Source of the DNA: Brachionus plicatilis
Lineage: Eukaryota > Rotifera > Eurotatoria > Ploima > Brachionidae
DNA: 64,000 bases
Assembly (NCBI GenBank): GCA_010279815.1
Contig: QEOQ01000214.1
Span: 1,316,012 to 1,380,011, forward strand
Direction of reading: 5' to 3'
Part shown: piece by piece, positions 22,871-36,300 of the stretch
Position numbering within the stretch: position 1 is the first letter of the stretch
Layout of the letters: every line of letters starts with the position of its first letter
Translations under genes and position numbers: made by a program
Notes under the pieces: model-generated
The model's input: the letters and a program-made list of their open reading frames with translations, nothing else
The model's database searches: none
Told to the model about the DNA's origin: nothing

Positions 22871-23538
22871 AATTAATAGAAAATTAATAAAAATTTCAAG
22901 GTAAATTATTCAAAATTAATGATTAAAAATTTTTTTTAAAAGAGAAAAAAAATTCAAGTCAATTTATTCAAAAAATTAAAAATTTAAAAATTGATTTTTT
23001 GTAACCTTAGAGTGCATAAAATGAAATAAAAATTTCAAGGCGAATTTTTCATTCAAATTTAAATTAAAATAAAATCAAGTTTATTTTTTTCAATTATTCC
23101 TCTCCTAATCAGGAAATATTTTTAATATTTTTATTTTTTCAGTTGGTTCAAACTTATTTAAATAAGTAAAAATAGAAAAGAACAAAAATATCATTTTTTT
23201 GTTCGCATTAATCAAAATGTTTTAAGATCATAAATTTAAATTAAATCTAGAAAATTTAATATTTGTCTTTTGGGTAGAAGTGAAAAGAAAATAAAGGTAA
23301 AAAAATCAAAAAAGTTCTATTTCGAACAAGTCTGTAGGCGCCAAAATCCTCGAAGTTATCAAATGTTTCATGAATGCACAAATTGGTTGCATTTGGAATA
23401 TGAAGAAAAAAACTATCTATTTGCTTTTAATCTTAAAATTTGTTATCTAATATTGACAAGTCGAATTAAGATGAAATTTTCTCTGTATTCAATACATAAA
23501 ATTAACTTTGCACTTCTAGAGCAGATTGATGGCTTAGG

Positions 23539-23546
23539 TGACGTCA
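23539..23546. promoter_or_regulatory. CRE/ATF palindrome TGACGTCA
   Basis: Perfect TGACGTCA in a comparatively GC-rich patch (23530-23680), about 0.8 kb upstream of the first recognised SOGA exon. CREB/ATF-family binding is established for this sequence; its use here is inferred. The patch could be part of the SOGA promoter region or 5' untranslated exon. Confidence 0.35.
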
Positions 23547-24367
23547 TTTAATCAGCTCCTAAAAGCTTTGCCCTTTAAGTCTGGCACTAAATCTGCATGC
23601 GATTGGAATTTAGCTGATTGCGCAAGAGCTTACACTAGAGCTGACTTGAGAGCCCAGAAATGCCTTGGTGGAAGAGGAAAAAAAAAATTTTTTTGTTTAG
23701 GCAATTATTTGGCTAGCATCAGGAATTGGAGCCAAATTAACCGCTTGGTTTGGCTGATTTATTCATTGTTAAAATATTTCTACATAGTTTATTCATTGTA
23801 ATAAATAACTTTGTTAAACGCAATTACAAAATTATTTTTGTTTCTCTAGCAAAGAATAGCTAGAACAAACGCCTGCAAATATGAATAGATAATGATAATA
23901 TGTTCAATGGTTTTAAGATAAACCCTAGTCTAGGTACGCGGACACAATTCAAAGATAAAAACCCCACTCATTGAATAAATTAACTTGGACTCGAACACAA
24001 ATGCTCACTCTGCTAGCTAGTCGGAATTTTGTTAGAGCTATTCGCAGTCAGAATTGGTCTAAATAGAATTTTATTGCTCAATATCAATTGAGCAAAGGGT
24101 CCAGATCAGGGCTGACTCTGGGCAATTGAGTGTACTAATTGCTACCAGATGATTCCATAAATAGACAATAAAAAAACTAAGCCAGTCTTGGAGCAATTGC
24201 TTTTAAGAAATTGATATATGAGCCTGAATTCAGCACCTAATTAACCAGCAATATATTTTTTTAATTTTTTTCTCTTTTTTTTTTCTTCTCTTTGTTGCAG
24301 ATAAAATAAAAATTCCATAGAGCTATTTTGTATAAAGATATGAATCAAAAGATTTGTTAGCTATGGT

Positions 24368-27300
24368 ATGATGTCTTTTAATAGCAATATAAGAAGCAAG
24401 ATAAACGCGTTGAACAACAATGCCAAAGGGAACAGTGTGGCGAGCAAGCCCAACATCAAGGTGTCCAATTCGATAAGCGAGAAGATAAAAAAGTTGTCGT
24501 CCTCGACTGAGGCAACGCCGGTTATTGGCAGTGTAAAGAAATCGCCCAGAGAAAACGAAGACAAGCAATTAAAAGATGTCAAAGATCAATCTTCTAGTAT
24601 TAAAACTAAAGAAGATGCAATTACGCCAAAGGTAAGCTCTGAACCAAGCGAGATGATTTGCTCTGACATCCAAGACACAAACCAGGACGAGTCTGCTTGC
24701 GAGACCAGCTTTTGTGACTCGAATGAAGATCTAAATGGTAATTATATGGCTAAGAAATATTTTTTATTGAATTTTTAGAAAATAAATTAATTAAAGTGAG
24801 TCAAATTTAGCCAAGGGAAGTCAATTTTATTATTTTCTCTTGCCATATATTTCATGTTAAAAGAAAATAATTCCTCAAAATTAATTCTAATCAAATTTTC
24901 ATTTAACAAATAAAATAAAACTTTTCTATTAAGGAATCACCAAAAATTAAAATTTAAAATTTTAAAAAAATTAAATTAAATTTTTTTTTCGATTTCTTAG
25001 CCTAGTACCAAAAATCAGTTTTTAAATTTCATTTTTATATTAAAATTTTAATCTTTTCATTCATAAGTCTATTAAATTGGTTTTAATTTTGGCAAGTTGA
25101 AGTTTGAGATCTAAAAAAATATAAAATGTAATATTTTTTTTTAGTTTTAGAGAAAACATTTTTTTTCCTAAGCAATTACTCGACATGTTATGTCAAGATT
25201 ATTTTCATTTATAAAAGTTTGAAATTTAACTTTAATAGGTTGAAATTTTTTAATTGATAAAAACTTTAAAGACAAAAAATAAATTTAATGTTTTAAATTT
25301 ATAAATTGTTTAAGTTGAAAAATGAAATTAATTTAAATGAATGAATTTAAAAGTCATAAATTTGAATTTCTGAATTCACTAAACCTGAATTATTTAAATC
25401 ATTGATTCTTTTTATTTAATAAATTAGAGGTTAATCATTTTGATGTAAATTTTAAAATGAAACATTTTTAGACATTACATGTCTAGTAATTTTTAGTATT
25501 TATTTTTTAAAAATTATCAAAATCATTAGATTAAGTAAGTTTTAAAATTTAAAAGATCTTAAAATTCTAACTTAAACTTCAATTTGCCTTTATCTTTAGT
25601 GTAAACAACTCTTCGCTAAGGTCGTGTAGTACCACGCATTGGTAATCCTGAAAAATAGAATTTAATCTAATCATAATTATAGCTGATTTTGATGCCAATA
25701 TCATTAATCACTTTAGTAGCTTCTATACACTAATTTTCACCTCTCAAGTTGATTTATACAAAAAAAGTTTTACCCAAGCTTCAAAAACCATTTCTCAATA
25801 ACATCACTATTCTATTGGTTTTACTTACTTACAAGTTTACTTGGTTATGCCACTTTATATTTCTTGAGTTCTAAAAAGATAAAAAGTAGAGAAGATTTTT
25901 GAATTAATCGATTATTTCATTACTATCATTCTCAAATTATGGGTAATAAAATTAAATATTTCAATCTAAAAAATATTCCCGAGAATTAGGTTTTCTTTTC
26001 CAAGCTTAATAAATCTATTTCCTTTTAATGAAAACAAAAAAACATTGATAAATTTATATCAAATTTTTTAAAAGAGTCAATAAAGATCAAATTGATAGCT
26101 TAAATGTTGCATATTTCAGCATTGATGTTTTAAAAATTTATACTGGAAAGCATATAAACCATATTTTTCCAAAAAATTATTAACATTATTAAACTTATTC
26201 GCTTCAAATTTGAACTTAAAAAGTTTAAAAATAAAAAAATAATAGCTTTTAGCCAGTTTGATTATTGTCTCTTTATAAAAATAACACAAAAGAGCTGTAA
26301 AATAATCAAAATAAGGTAGTATAAATGTTTTGAAAAACTGAACTTTGACAGAAGTTGACAAAAAAAAGAGTCTTTTAATACTAAACAATTTCTTCCCAAG
26401 ACTTTGGCTGTTGTATTTTCTCAGATACAGAACTGATTTGCCTCGAGAATTTTTATGTAATTTTATTTAAAATTCTTTTATGTTAACATAAAGTTAAATA
26501 AAAAATGGTAAAAAAGTGAATATTTTGAGTATTATTTAAATCTAAATGGTAAAAATTGATCTTTTTTTTACTTTTGATCCGTCAGTTTTTAAACTGTTTG
26601 CACCATTAAACTAAGCTGTTAGGAAAATAAAAGAAATTAAATTGAATTGAAATTAAAAACCAAAAGACTTAAATCCTATTGAAAGGTCTGGTATGAGATG
26701 AAAGGATAAGTAAGGGCTTTAGGAATTTTACTGACAATGAAGAAATGAAGATTAAAGAGATTTTTTATGTTTATGAGATTTAAATGTCAAAAAAAGCTAA
26801 CAACGGAAAAATAATAATCATAGATAATTATTTTTTAAAAATATTTGGGTTTTAGTTTTAATTAATCAGTTAAGACAAAAGTTAAATCTCTTTACCTTTT
26901 AGGCAATAAAAATTTTAATCTTTAGAAAAAATAAATGGTCAAATCATTAAAAAAATTTTAAATTTAACTTTTACCATTTTTTACTTAATTCTACGGTAAA
27001 AAAAGAATTTTTTTCATATTTATTTTTATGGAGATGAAAATTAGATTATTTGCTAAAAATTTAACAAAATTAGGTCCTTTTACAACTAAGGTAATTCAAA
27101 AAAATCCTTGCGGCAAATTAATACTGCCCAATATTGTAAAAAAATTTAATAAATAAATTTAATTATTTAATAAATAATTTTTATTTTTTTAGTAAAAAAA
27201 AATAAAACGATGATGTGTCAATTCATAGAAAATTAATAAAATTAAACAAAACTCATGGAATTTCTTTTTTCATAGAAATTAAATTAAAACTTTAACAGAA

Positions 27301-30300
27301 AAATTTGAACATTAAATAAAATTAAAATTGTTTTTTACAACAAATTTTAAATATATTTACGTTTTATTCTTTTCAAATAATTTTTTTCTCAATTAAATTT
27401 TCGTTTTTTGTAGATTAAAGGAAAATTTTAAATATTTTTTGAATTTATTTTCAATGAAAAATTATTATTCTGAAAAAAAATGATAAAATTTTTTGAATTT
27501 TTTTCCATTTTTTGTCCCTTTAAAAAAATTCAATGAAAATAACTCTATGAAATAATCGTACTAAGAAAAAAAAATCTATGGAATGATTTTATAGTAAAAT
27601 CTTTATCTAAATATTAAAAAAAATTTATATAAAATTTCTTTCAAAAGTTTATCTATTATTTATTTTGAATACCTTTTCTTGCAAATTTTGAAAATGACTT
27701 TTTTTGGACTTGTATCACTGAACAAATGAACAAAAGTGAATGCTTTATTACAAAAAAAATCTCTCATTTGCTCAACCGGTAGTTTGGTACAACTGACTTG
27801 TCCCTCATTCAGCAAATCTTTACAGCTCGGCTTCTCATAGATTACACGACCATAAGCTTAAATAATTATAATTTAAAAAAGTGGATAATTACTCTTTAAT
27901 TTTTAAAAAAAAAAAACTTTTTTACTCTTTAAATCATACAAAATAAAATAAAAATTTTATTTTAAGACATTGATTTGATAAAAAAAAAGCTAACCGAGTA
28001 CCAGTACATTAACAAACAGCTGCGTATAGAGAACAATACATTACATGAAGAGCTGCATGATATTAGGAATGAAATGGACGAACTGCAGGATCAGTTTCGT
28101 TTGGACGATGCGGATGAGTTTCGACAATTGCAGGCCGAGTTGGAAATAGCTGCCAAAAACTGTCGCATACTTCAATTTAAGCTGAGAAAATTGGAGAAGC
28201 GAAACGAGTCGCTTGAAACAGAAAAAATAATTCTTCAGGATAAGCTGGACGAATTTAGCCGCGAGGCTAATAAAATAATAGATCTGGAAGAAGAACTGTT
28301 GATTGCCAAAGAAGTGTCAATTCGGCTAAATGGTGAATTGGAACAAGCTCACGAGTGGAAAGTAGGTACCGAAAAACTTAACAACGATCTTAAAAAACAG
28401 CTTGACCAACTCAAAGATTATTTAGATAACGAGGTAATTTGGAATAAAAAATTGCCAATTTGGAGCTCTAATTTTTTTAAAGATTAAAAATCGAGAACAC
28501 ACTCATGATCTGAATGAATTGGTTCTGGTAAATCAATTGTATGAGTCCATGTTCAGGGAATATTTTCTTCAAGAGCAGTTGTAGTATGTATTTAATTTTT
28601 TTTTGTCATTTATTATAAAATTACAATTTAAAAATTCATGTATTCAAGCTTAGAAATAAATTTTAAAGATTTAAAAATTAATATAAAATACGAATCTACT
28701 AAGAGAAGAAATTAAAGTGATTTTTTTAGTTGAATAATAAAAAAGGATAGATTTTAAATTTTTTATAAAATTTAAAATAATTTTTATAAGCATATATTTG
28801 TTTTTTGGTAGCAGCTAATTAAATCACATTTTTTGAATTTTTTATTATTTTCTAATAAATTTTGAAAAAAGTAGTTCCTATTAATTTGTTTACATTTTAT
28901 CAAAAGTTAATTTTTTAAAACGTAAATTTACGTAAAAATTAGTAAATAATAGAAAAAAAAGCAACGTTTCGTAAAATATAAATAAATAATTAGGAACTAC
29001 TTTATTCAAAATTTATAAGAAAATAGTAAAAAATTCAAAAAATTGAGCTTTTTTTGGTCTTTTCATTTTTGCTAATTTTTGCAAAAATTTACATTAAATT
29101 ATCAGAAATCCACTTGTCAAGCTACTTGATCAGTTATACTAAGAGAAACAGGTATTGAATTTTCAACAGCTTCTTCATTTTTATTTGATGTTTATGACAT
29201 AACTGGTGGCAAACTAGACTCCTGAATGTCATTATATTCTTAATTTCAAACATCTTCCTGTAATTAAATTAAATGTTATCTATTAATTGACAACATTTAT
29301 CTACTGAAGAAAACATTTATCTGTTAATCAATTTTTTTTGCTACTAAAAAAAATAATTATTTCCAATATTTTTATCTACTAAAAATTAGATACTATATAA
29401 AATTTAATTAGCTGCTATCAAAAAACTAAGCCAAATTAAAATTAAAATTAAATTTTATTTTTAAAATTTGCTAAAATTTTTTTTTTGCACAAATAATGCA
29501 AAATATTTTAGTCTCAGGAACAAAAAATTATGTTTTTACTCTTAATTTTAAAAACGATATTTTTTAAAAGAATGGAAAAAATAATTGAATAAAATTTAGA
29601 TAATCATTTTTCTTTGATTACAAGAACTAGATACTTTCCGCTTTTGATTTTTTCTTATTTCTGGAAAATATCAACAAAATTAAAAAATTAATAGGAGATG
29701 AAAGATAAATAATCAATATTGAAAAATTAAGTAAAAAATAATTTTGAAAAACTTCATTTATTTTTTTAAAATAAATTAATTAAAATATTTTTGTAAATAT
29801 ATTTAAAGCCATTTAAATCAAAGGTCTAATTTTTTGTCCATTTATTCCGACCTTTCATAAATAGTCCAGCGCTTAAAAATTTTTTAGGATTAATTTTTAA
29901 ATAGACATTGATAAATGAAATACAGTTAGGAAATTGTAAAAAATTTTTCAAAAAATACGCTTAATTATTTTCTCTTAGAAAAAATTAAATAATTAACTGA
30001 ACTAAATTTTATTGAATTGAAAAAAAAATGATGATTATACAATATTTTGAGCATTCTTAAGGATTATTATAAACACTCGAAGACTTTTCAAGACATCTTA
30101 ATTCTTTCATTTAATGTATGATTTAAGTTTTCATTTAAATTATTATACTCATTTAACAAACATTTAAAAACTTCCTGAATAATCATCAAACAAATTTTAT
30201 TTATTTTCGCTAGATTAAGTTATGATTCAAATGGAAGATGCGGAAACTAGAAAGTTTTTTATTTTATGTCAATTAAAAATTTAGCATAATAATGTAAATT

Positions 30301-33300
30301 TAATATTTTTTAAAAGAAACTTAAATGATTCAAAATTTTTAGAATTCATGTTTTGAATTAATCCGGATTTAAAATATTTGCGAGTAGTTGCATATTTTTA
30401 ATAAGATCAAAAAATGTTTTTCTTAGTTTAGAAAATTTTAATTCAAGCGAATGATTTGAATTAAAATATATCTAATGGGGAATTGTTTTTAAAAAAAGCT
30501 TGAAAATTGAAATTTATAGAAAAAGCTTAATTATTAGATTTATTTAGAATAAAATAAATTTTTTATGTGATTAATAATCAATTTTTATTCTACTAGAAAC
30601 CCTTTTTTTCTCAATTTTTTCTTGATAATAATCATCGAATTTCAATTAATTTGATTAATCTTGATTTGTTGAAAAATTTCTAATTAAGATAATTTTTCTA
30701 TTTAAGCATTCCAAATAAAATAAAATTCAAGAACATAATTTAATCGATCTTGTCTTGTCTTTTTTACGACAAAGAGTTTGAGGGTCGACAAAACCCTATG
30801 TTTATTAAATAATAAAAATTTGTGTCTTTTGCAGTCATTTTATTTAAATGCCAAAATTGTTTTTCATTTAAATTTTTTTTCAATTACATCTTTAAATTAT
30901 CAATTAGTTTTTTTTTTATGAAGTCAATTTCGAAATAATTTTTTTTTTATATTTGATAATAAATTTTTGCCTGTTAGTACTTAATCATTTTTTGCATTTA
31001 AAAGCTCGATATCAAATAATTCACAAACTCAGGCTGTCAGCTCGCAATTGAGGGAAGTAAACGATCTTATGAATTCATATCAGCAAAAAATAGCGTTGTT
31101 AAATGAAGAAATAGATATATTAAAGATACAATTGGTAAATAAAGAAAAAGAAATGGATCAGATGAAAATTCAGCTCCGAAACTTGAAGCGAAGTCGGTCG
31201 TCAGACAGTGGGTACGAGCGGGGCCGCCAGTCCATGCTCAACAATTCCCTGCTCGGAAACAAGGCTACTTCAAACATGTCTTTGGACATGACCGGATCTC
31301 TGGCTCATTCAACCGAGCAAGAGCAGAGCCCTGGCAAAATGCAAGTTGCCAATGATGAAATAAGGCTCTTAAAAAATAAGATAGCGCGTCTTGAAGACGA
31401 TTTGGTCTTCACCACCCAGGTAGCATTTGCCTTTCGGAATTTTTTTTTTTTTCTTATATAAATTAATTTCAGGAAAAGGAAAATTTAGTCAAAAAAATGG
31501 AAAATATTGATAGTAGAGCAACGAAATTTTTTCTTAGCGAAAACGATGCTGAATCTGAACTGTGCAAATCATTGGAAAAGCAAATAAGAGAGCTGAAGAA
31601 AAAAATTGGTATCCAATAATTTCTAATACATAATTTGCTATGCTGAACAAGATTTTATTTTATTTTTTTCACCTTTTAAAAATATTTAATTACCTAAATG
31701 CATTATAGCTTAATATTAATGTTAGTCAAACATTTTTAATCATTTTAAGTTTGTTTCAAAATTTATTCAAGTAATTTTGTTTTTTGGCATAATATTTTTA
31801 TATAAAATTACAAAAAGATCAAAGAAATTTTTTTATTAGAATGATAATTGTAAGAATTATTTTATTTAGTGTACAAAGTATTTCCCTTGACTATCTTTTG
31901 GGTGCTTCATTCTCCCAATCTACTTTTTAAATGTATTTGGCTAATCATTTGACTTTTACCATCATTAAGTCAAACTCTGTAAAATAAGTTGATGGTTCAT
32001 TGTGGTGAAATTTTTTGTGAGGTTGTCAGCAAAGCTTGAATGAATGTAAAATTAAAAAAATTTTTTGAATAAAAACTTAGCTTTTTGTATTCATATTTCA
32101 TTTTTAAAGATAATAATCAAGATGTGATAAGTGATTAAAGGTTTTTGTTTATCAAAAAATGTGATTGACACAACCCTACATTGGCTGAGTTAGATGGAAA
32201 ACTTATTTTTCAGTCCTTGGTTTAGGATCCTTCTCCACTCAACTTTTACATCCAATTTTTTTTGGAACAACCAAGACTCATCACCTGATTGTCATATTTT
32301 TTTTTATTTTATCTTTTAATTCAACCTGCAGATCTTTGCCCATTTTTTATAGTTAAAATTTGAGACCTCCATTGTACCAAAGTATCAAGAGCTTTTAAAA
32401 TTTTGAATCCAATTTAAATATGGAGCCAAAGTGAGCTGCAGTCTCTGGGGATAATTTTGAATCAAAGTTTATTAATTTTTTTTAGAATTCTTTAAAAATT
32501 TATTTCAGGTAATTAAAAAAAATAGAAGGGTCCAGTTTCAAAGTATGCTTTTTAACAGAGTGAAGATTTGATCATTTATCTTGTTTTATTAAATTGAAAA
32601 AGGTTAAACTTATTGAGCTTCTTAAATAAAACAGGAGAAAAATATTCCCACTGTTCAATATCTTTAATGAAAACATTCTAAGATAAATAAATCAATTTAA
32701 TTTAAATATCAGGCAAAAATATTCTCTAAAATATGATAAACAGACTTTTATTAAATGAAAAAATTAATTATGTAATAAAGAATAAATCAATAAAAAGCAT
32801 TCTGATAAAATTTGTTCAATCATCTAAAAAAGAAAAGATAGAAAAATTTCAATAAATTAACAAGATCGAATACTTAAATGATTAATAAATGTTTGGCTTT
32901 TGAAGAGATTACTTATATATTTAATTTTTTTTAAACTAGATGTTTTGAACTCAGAAGCGAAAGAAAATGAGGAAATTAAGGGTCAATTATCTTCGGAAAT
33001 AAAACAACTTAAGATGCAGTTGGATCAAAAAATTGTATTAATTCTAAACAAAATTTAATTATTTTAAATTAATTTCAAATTTAATTCACAGGATAAAAAA
33101 TCAAACAAAGAAGCCTCGAACCGAAATTTGACTGATTCAGACAAACTATTGAGAGACGAGTGTCATCGATTAAGACTCGAGCTGGAGTCTAAAAATGAGT
33201 CTCTTCAACAACTTCGATCTGAATTGAAACTCAATTTAAACCAGCTTAACGAAACTAAAAAGATGGTGGAAATAAAAGAGACCAGACTGATAGACTTGGA

Positions 33301-36300
33301 GCAAAATGAGGATTTTTTGAACAAATGTTTGGATGACACCAGGAATAAGCTAGACCATGCCAAGCAAAAAATTGACGACTACGACAGTGACATGGCCAAT
33401 TTGAGGAATGAAATCAACACCAAGGTCAGCTCAGAGGCCGAGCTAAAGATCGAAATTAAGCGCCTGAACACCAAAATAAATGATTTAAGCTCGCAGATAA
33501 AAGAAAAAATGAGCGAAATGGAATTTTTGAACAAAGAAAATAACGCGCTTCAGGAAAGAATAAATTTTGATGAGCAAAAAATCAAAACTTCCGAGGAAGA
33601 CATGAAAAAATTAAAATTTAAAATAGACGATTTGCAGCGTGATTTGGACCTGAAGAGCGATGAAGTGGCCAAGTTGGAAAAGGTTATTAAACTAAAAGAG
33701 AACGAATTCGGTGACATGAACAAAAAGTTAACTTGGAAAGAACAATTGGTCAAAGACAAGCTCGACCAATTCGAAAAGAACAAAAAAGAATTGGCCGAAT
33801 TGCACAAAAAAATGTCCAATTTGGTGGCGACTCATCAGGACAAAGTGGGCCACTTGAACCACGAAATTGAACGCTTGAACAAAGAAAAAGATAAAGTCAA
33901 CCAAGAGCTGGATGAAATAAAAAGATCCAATTGTAAAAAAATGAGATTGGAATTAAATTTAAATTTTATTTTCTTTTTTGTTTAGCAACCAAGTCTGAAC
34001 AGATCGAAAATGAAATAAAGAATGAAAAATTCATGCTACAGAAGATAGAGAGTGAAGCTTTGACTTTAAAGTACGAGACCAAAATTCAGTATTTGGATAC
34101 TGAAATCGAATCATACCGTTCCAAGATTAGAAAATTGTTAAAAGTCAGATTTTGAAAATTATTTTTTTTTGTTTAATAAATAGAGATCATGACAAAAAAA
34201 TTTTTTTAAGGAGAAAGAAGTTCAGGATCAAGTACTAAGAGACAATCAAAAACTTGTCAAAGAAATAGCGCTGAAATACGCTAATGATTCGGACGCTTGG
34301 AACAGACAAAAACAAAAATTGCTCGAAAAGGAAAAATTGGTAAATGGATTTTTTTTGAATATTTAATTTTTAAATTTTTGAAAATTTTTAATTGCTTATT
34401 TTTCTCAGAAATTTCACCAGAAATAAATGCCACTTCAAAATCAATTAAAAAATATTTACTCCTAATTCAAGACTTTACTTTCGCTTGTGGCTTTCTCTTT
34501 TTATTCTTATTTTTGAATATAGCAGTGAGAAGGAAAAATGGACATTAAATTCTTCTTTTTGTATCATCTCCTCTTGGGACATAAATTAATATTTGATTAT
34601 TTTAGTTTGGTTCAAAGTTTAAATGGCATAACCAAAATTAAATTTATTTTAAAATTTTTAAACGATGCTCTTAAATCCTAAATTGTATCAGCATTGATGT
34701 TTTTATTTTTTTTTGAATAATTTAGATTAATAAATTTCTTCATTAATATTATGAAAAATTGTAGAAGAAATTCTTTATTTTTGAAATAAAGTAATAAAAT
34801 TAAAAGGACAAAGAAAAAAGAATTAATTTTTATTAATCTTGTTTTACTAGTAATTTCTAGATGTTTTAAATTTTAAAACTTCCTTTACCTTTTTCTTATT
34901 TAATATAAAATATGAATTGTATTTGAATTAATAAATGTTTGGTTAATTATTGAAACATAAAAGTTTAAAAATGATGAGAAGATTTCAAATAATTCATTAT
35001 TCGTATAAAAATGAGAAAATTTTAATTTTAGTTTAAGATCTAAAGCCATATTTTTGAATAAATAAAATTTGAATTAGTAGAAATTTTAAAAAACTAGGTT
35101 CAAGAGTCTCTAATAAACAATATCAATTTTGAAGAATAAAGCTAGATTTAACTCAATAGCATTTAAGAGACTAAAATTATTTCTTTTTTCTTTAAATCAG
35201 CTTTCCCTTCAGTTAGATAAGAATCTGGCCTTTTGGAAAATACGGTTATTATGACATTTGAACAAAAAGCGGAGATAAAGACTCAAGATTCATTTTTTTA
35301 CAGCCGTTTTCTATCAAAACGGATTTATTTTTCTAGGTTTTTTTTTACTATAGAAAAATAAACTTATGAAAATTATGATTTCTAAAATATACAAAAAAGT
35401 TTGAAAAATTGGAAAGTCCTTTCTATTTAGACAAAAATAAATATAAAAAATTTTAAATAAAAAATTAAAAATGAGAATTCAAAAATTATTTTTTTGGCGC
35501 TTTGACAATTTTGTTTCAACATTTTGAAATTCTAATTAAGCTCTTTGATTGTTGAACAGTTTCCCTTTTTTTGCAACAAGGTTTTTTCTTTCGATTAAAT
35601 TTATGAATTTTTCATCAAAATTTTGTTTATTAAACAATTTAGCTCTGTTTATTATCAATTTTTTTAATGAATTATTTTTTAAGAAATAAAAAAAATGAAA
35701 TAAGTCAAGCTCTAAAATATAAATATCCTTAATATTTAATATGAATAAAAGGTAATAAAATTTTAATTCAAACTCTGCAAAAAATCCTTTGTAGAAGATA
35801 AATTTAGATGAAAAATTGTTTATTTTCAAAAAAAATTAGGAAAATTTGATAAAATGAGGTAAACATTTTTTAAATAATTTCTTTTTTTTAATTTTCAGAA
35901 TTTTCAGATTCTGTCATTACTGTTGATTAAATTTTAAAACTTTTCAACATATTATCAAAAATAAAAAATAAAAAAATTTAGATGTTAAACAAATTTTAAA
36001 AAAGACAATAAAGTCTATCTGGTAATTAATTATAAGTTAACTTTTAACTTTTAAGGTTAAGGTTTTCATGGTTTTTGTACCAGATTGGCCAAAAATTCTA
36101 TAAAAATTTGGCTAAAAAAAATTTCTAATGAAATTAAATTTTTCATTTATGGATAGAAAAATTTATTATCATTTGATTTAAATTTTCATATAAAATTTTT
36201 TTATAAGAACCAAAACTCGAGTTGACATACAATTGTTTTGAATTAAAACTATTAATTAGCTTTGAAAAAAAAACCTAAACATTAATTCACCAAATTCACA

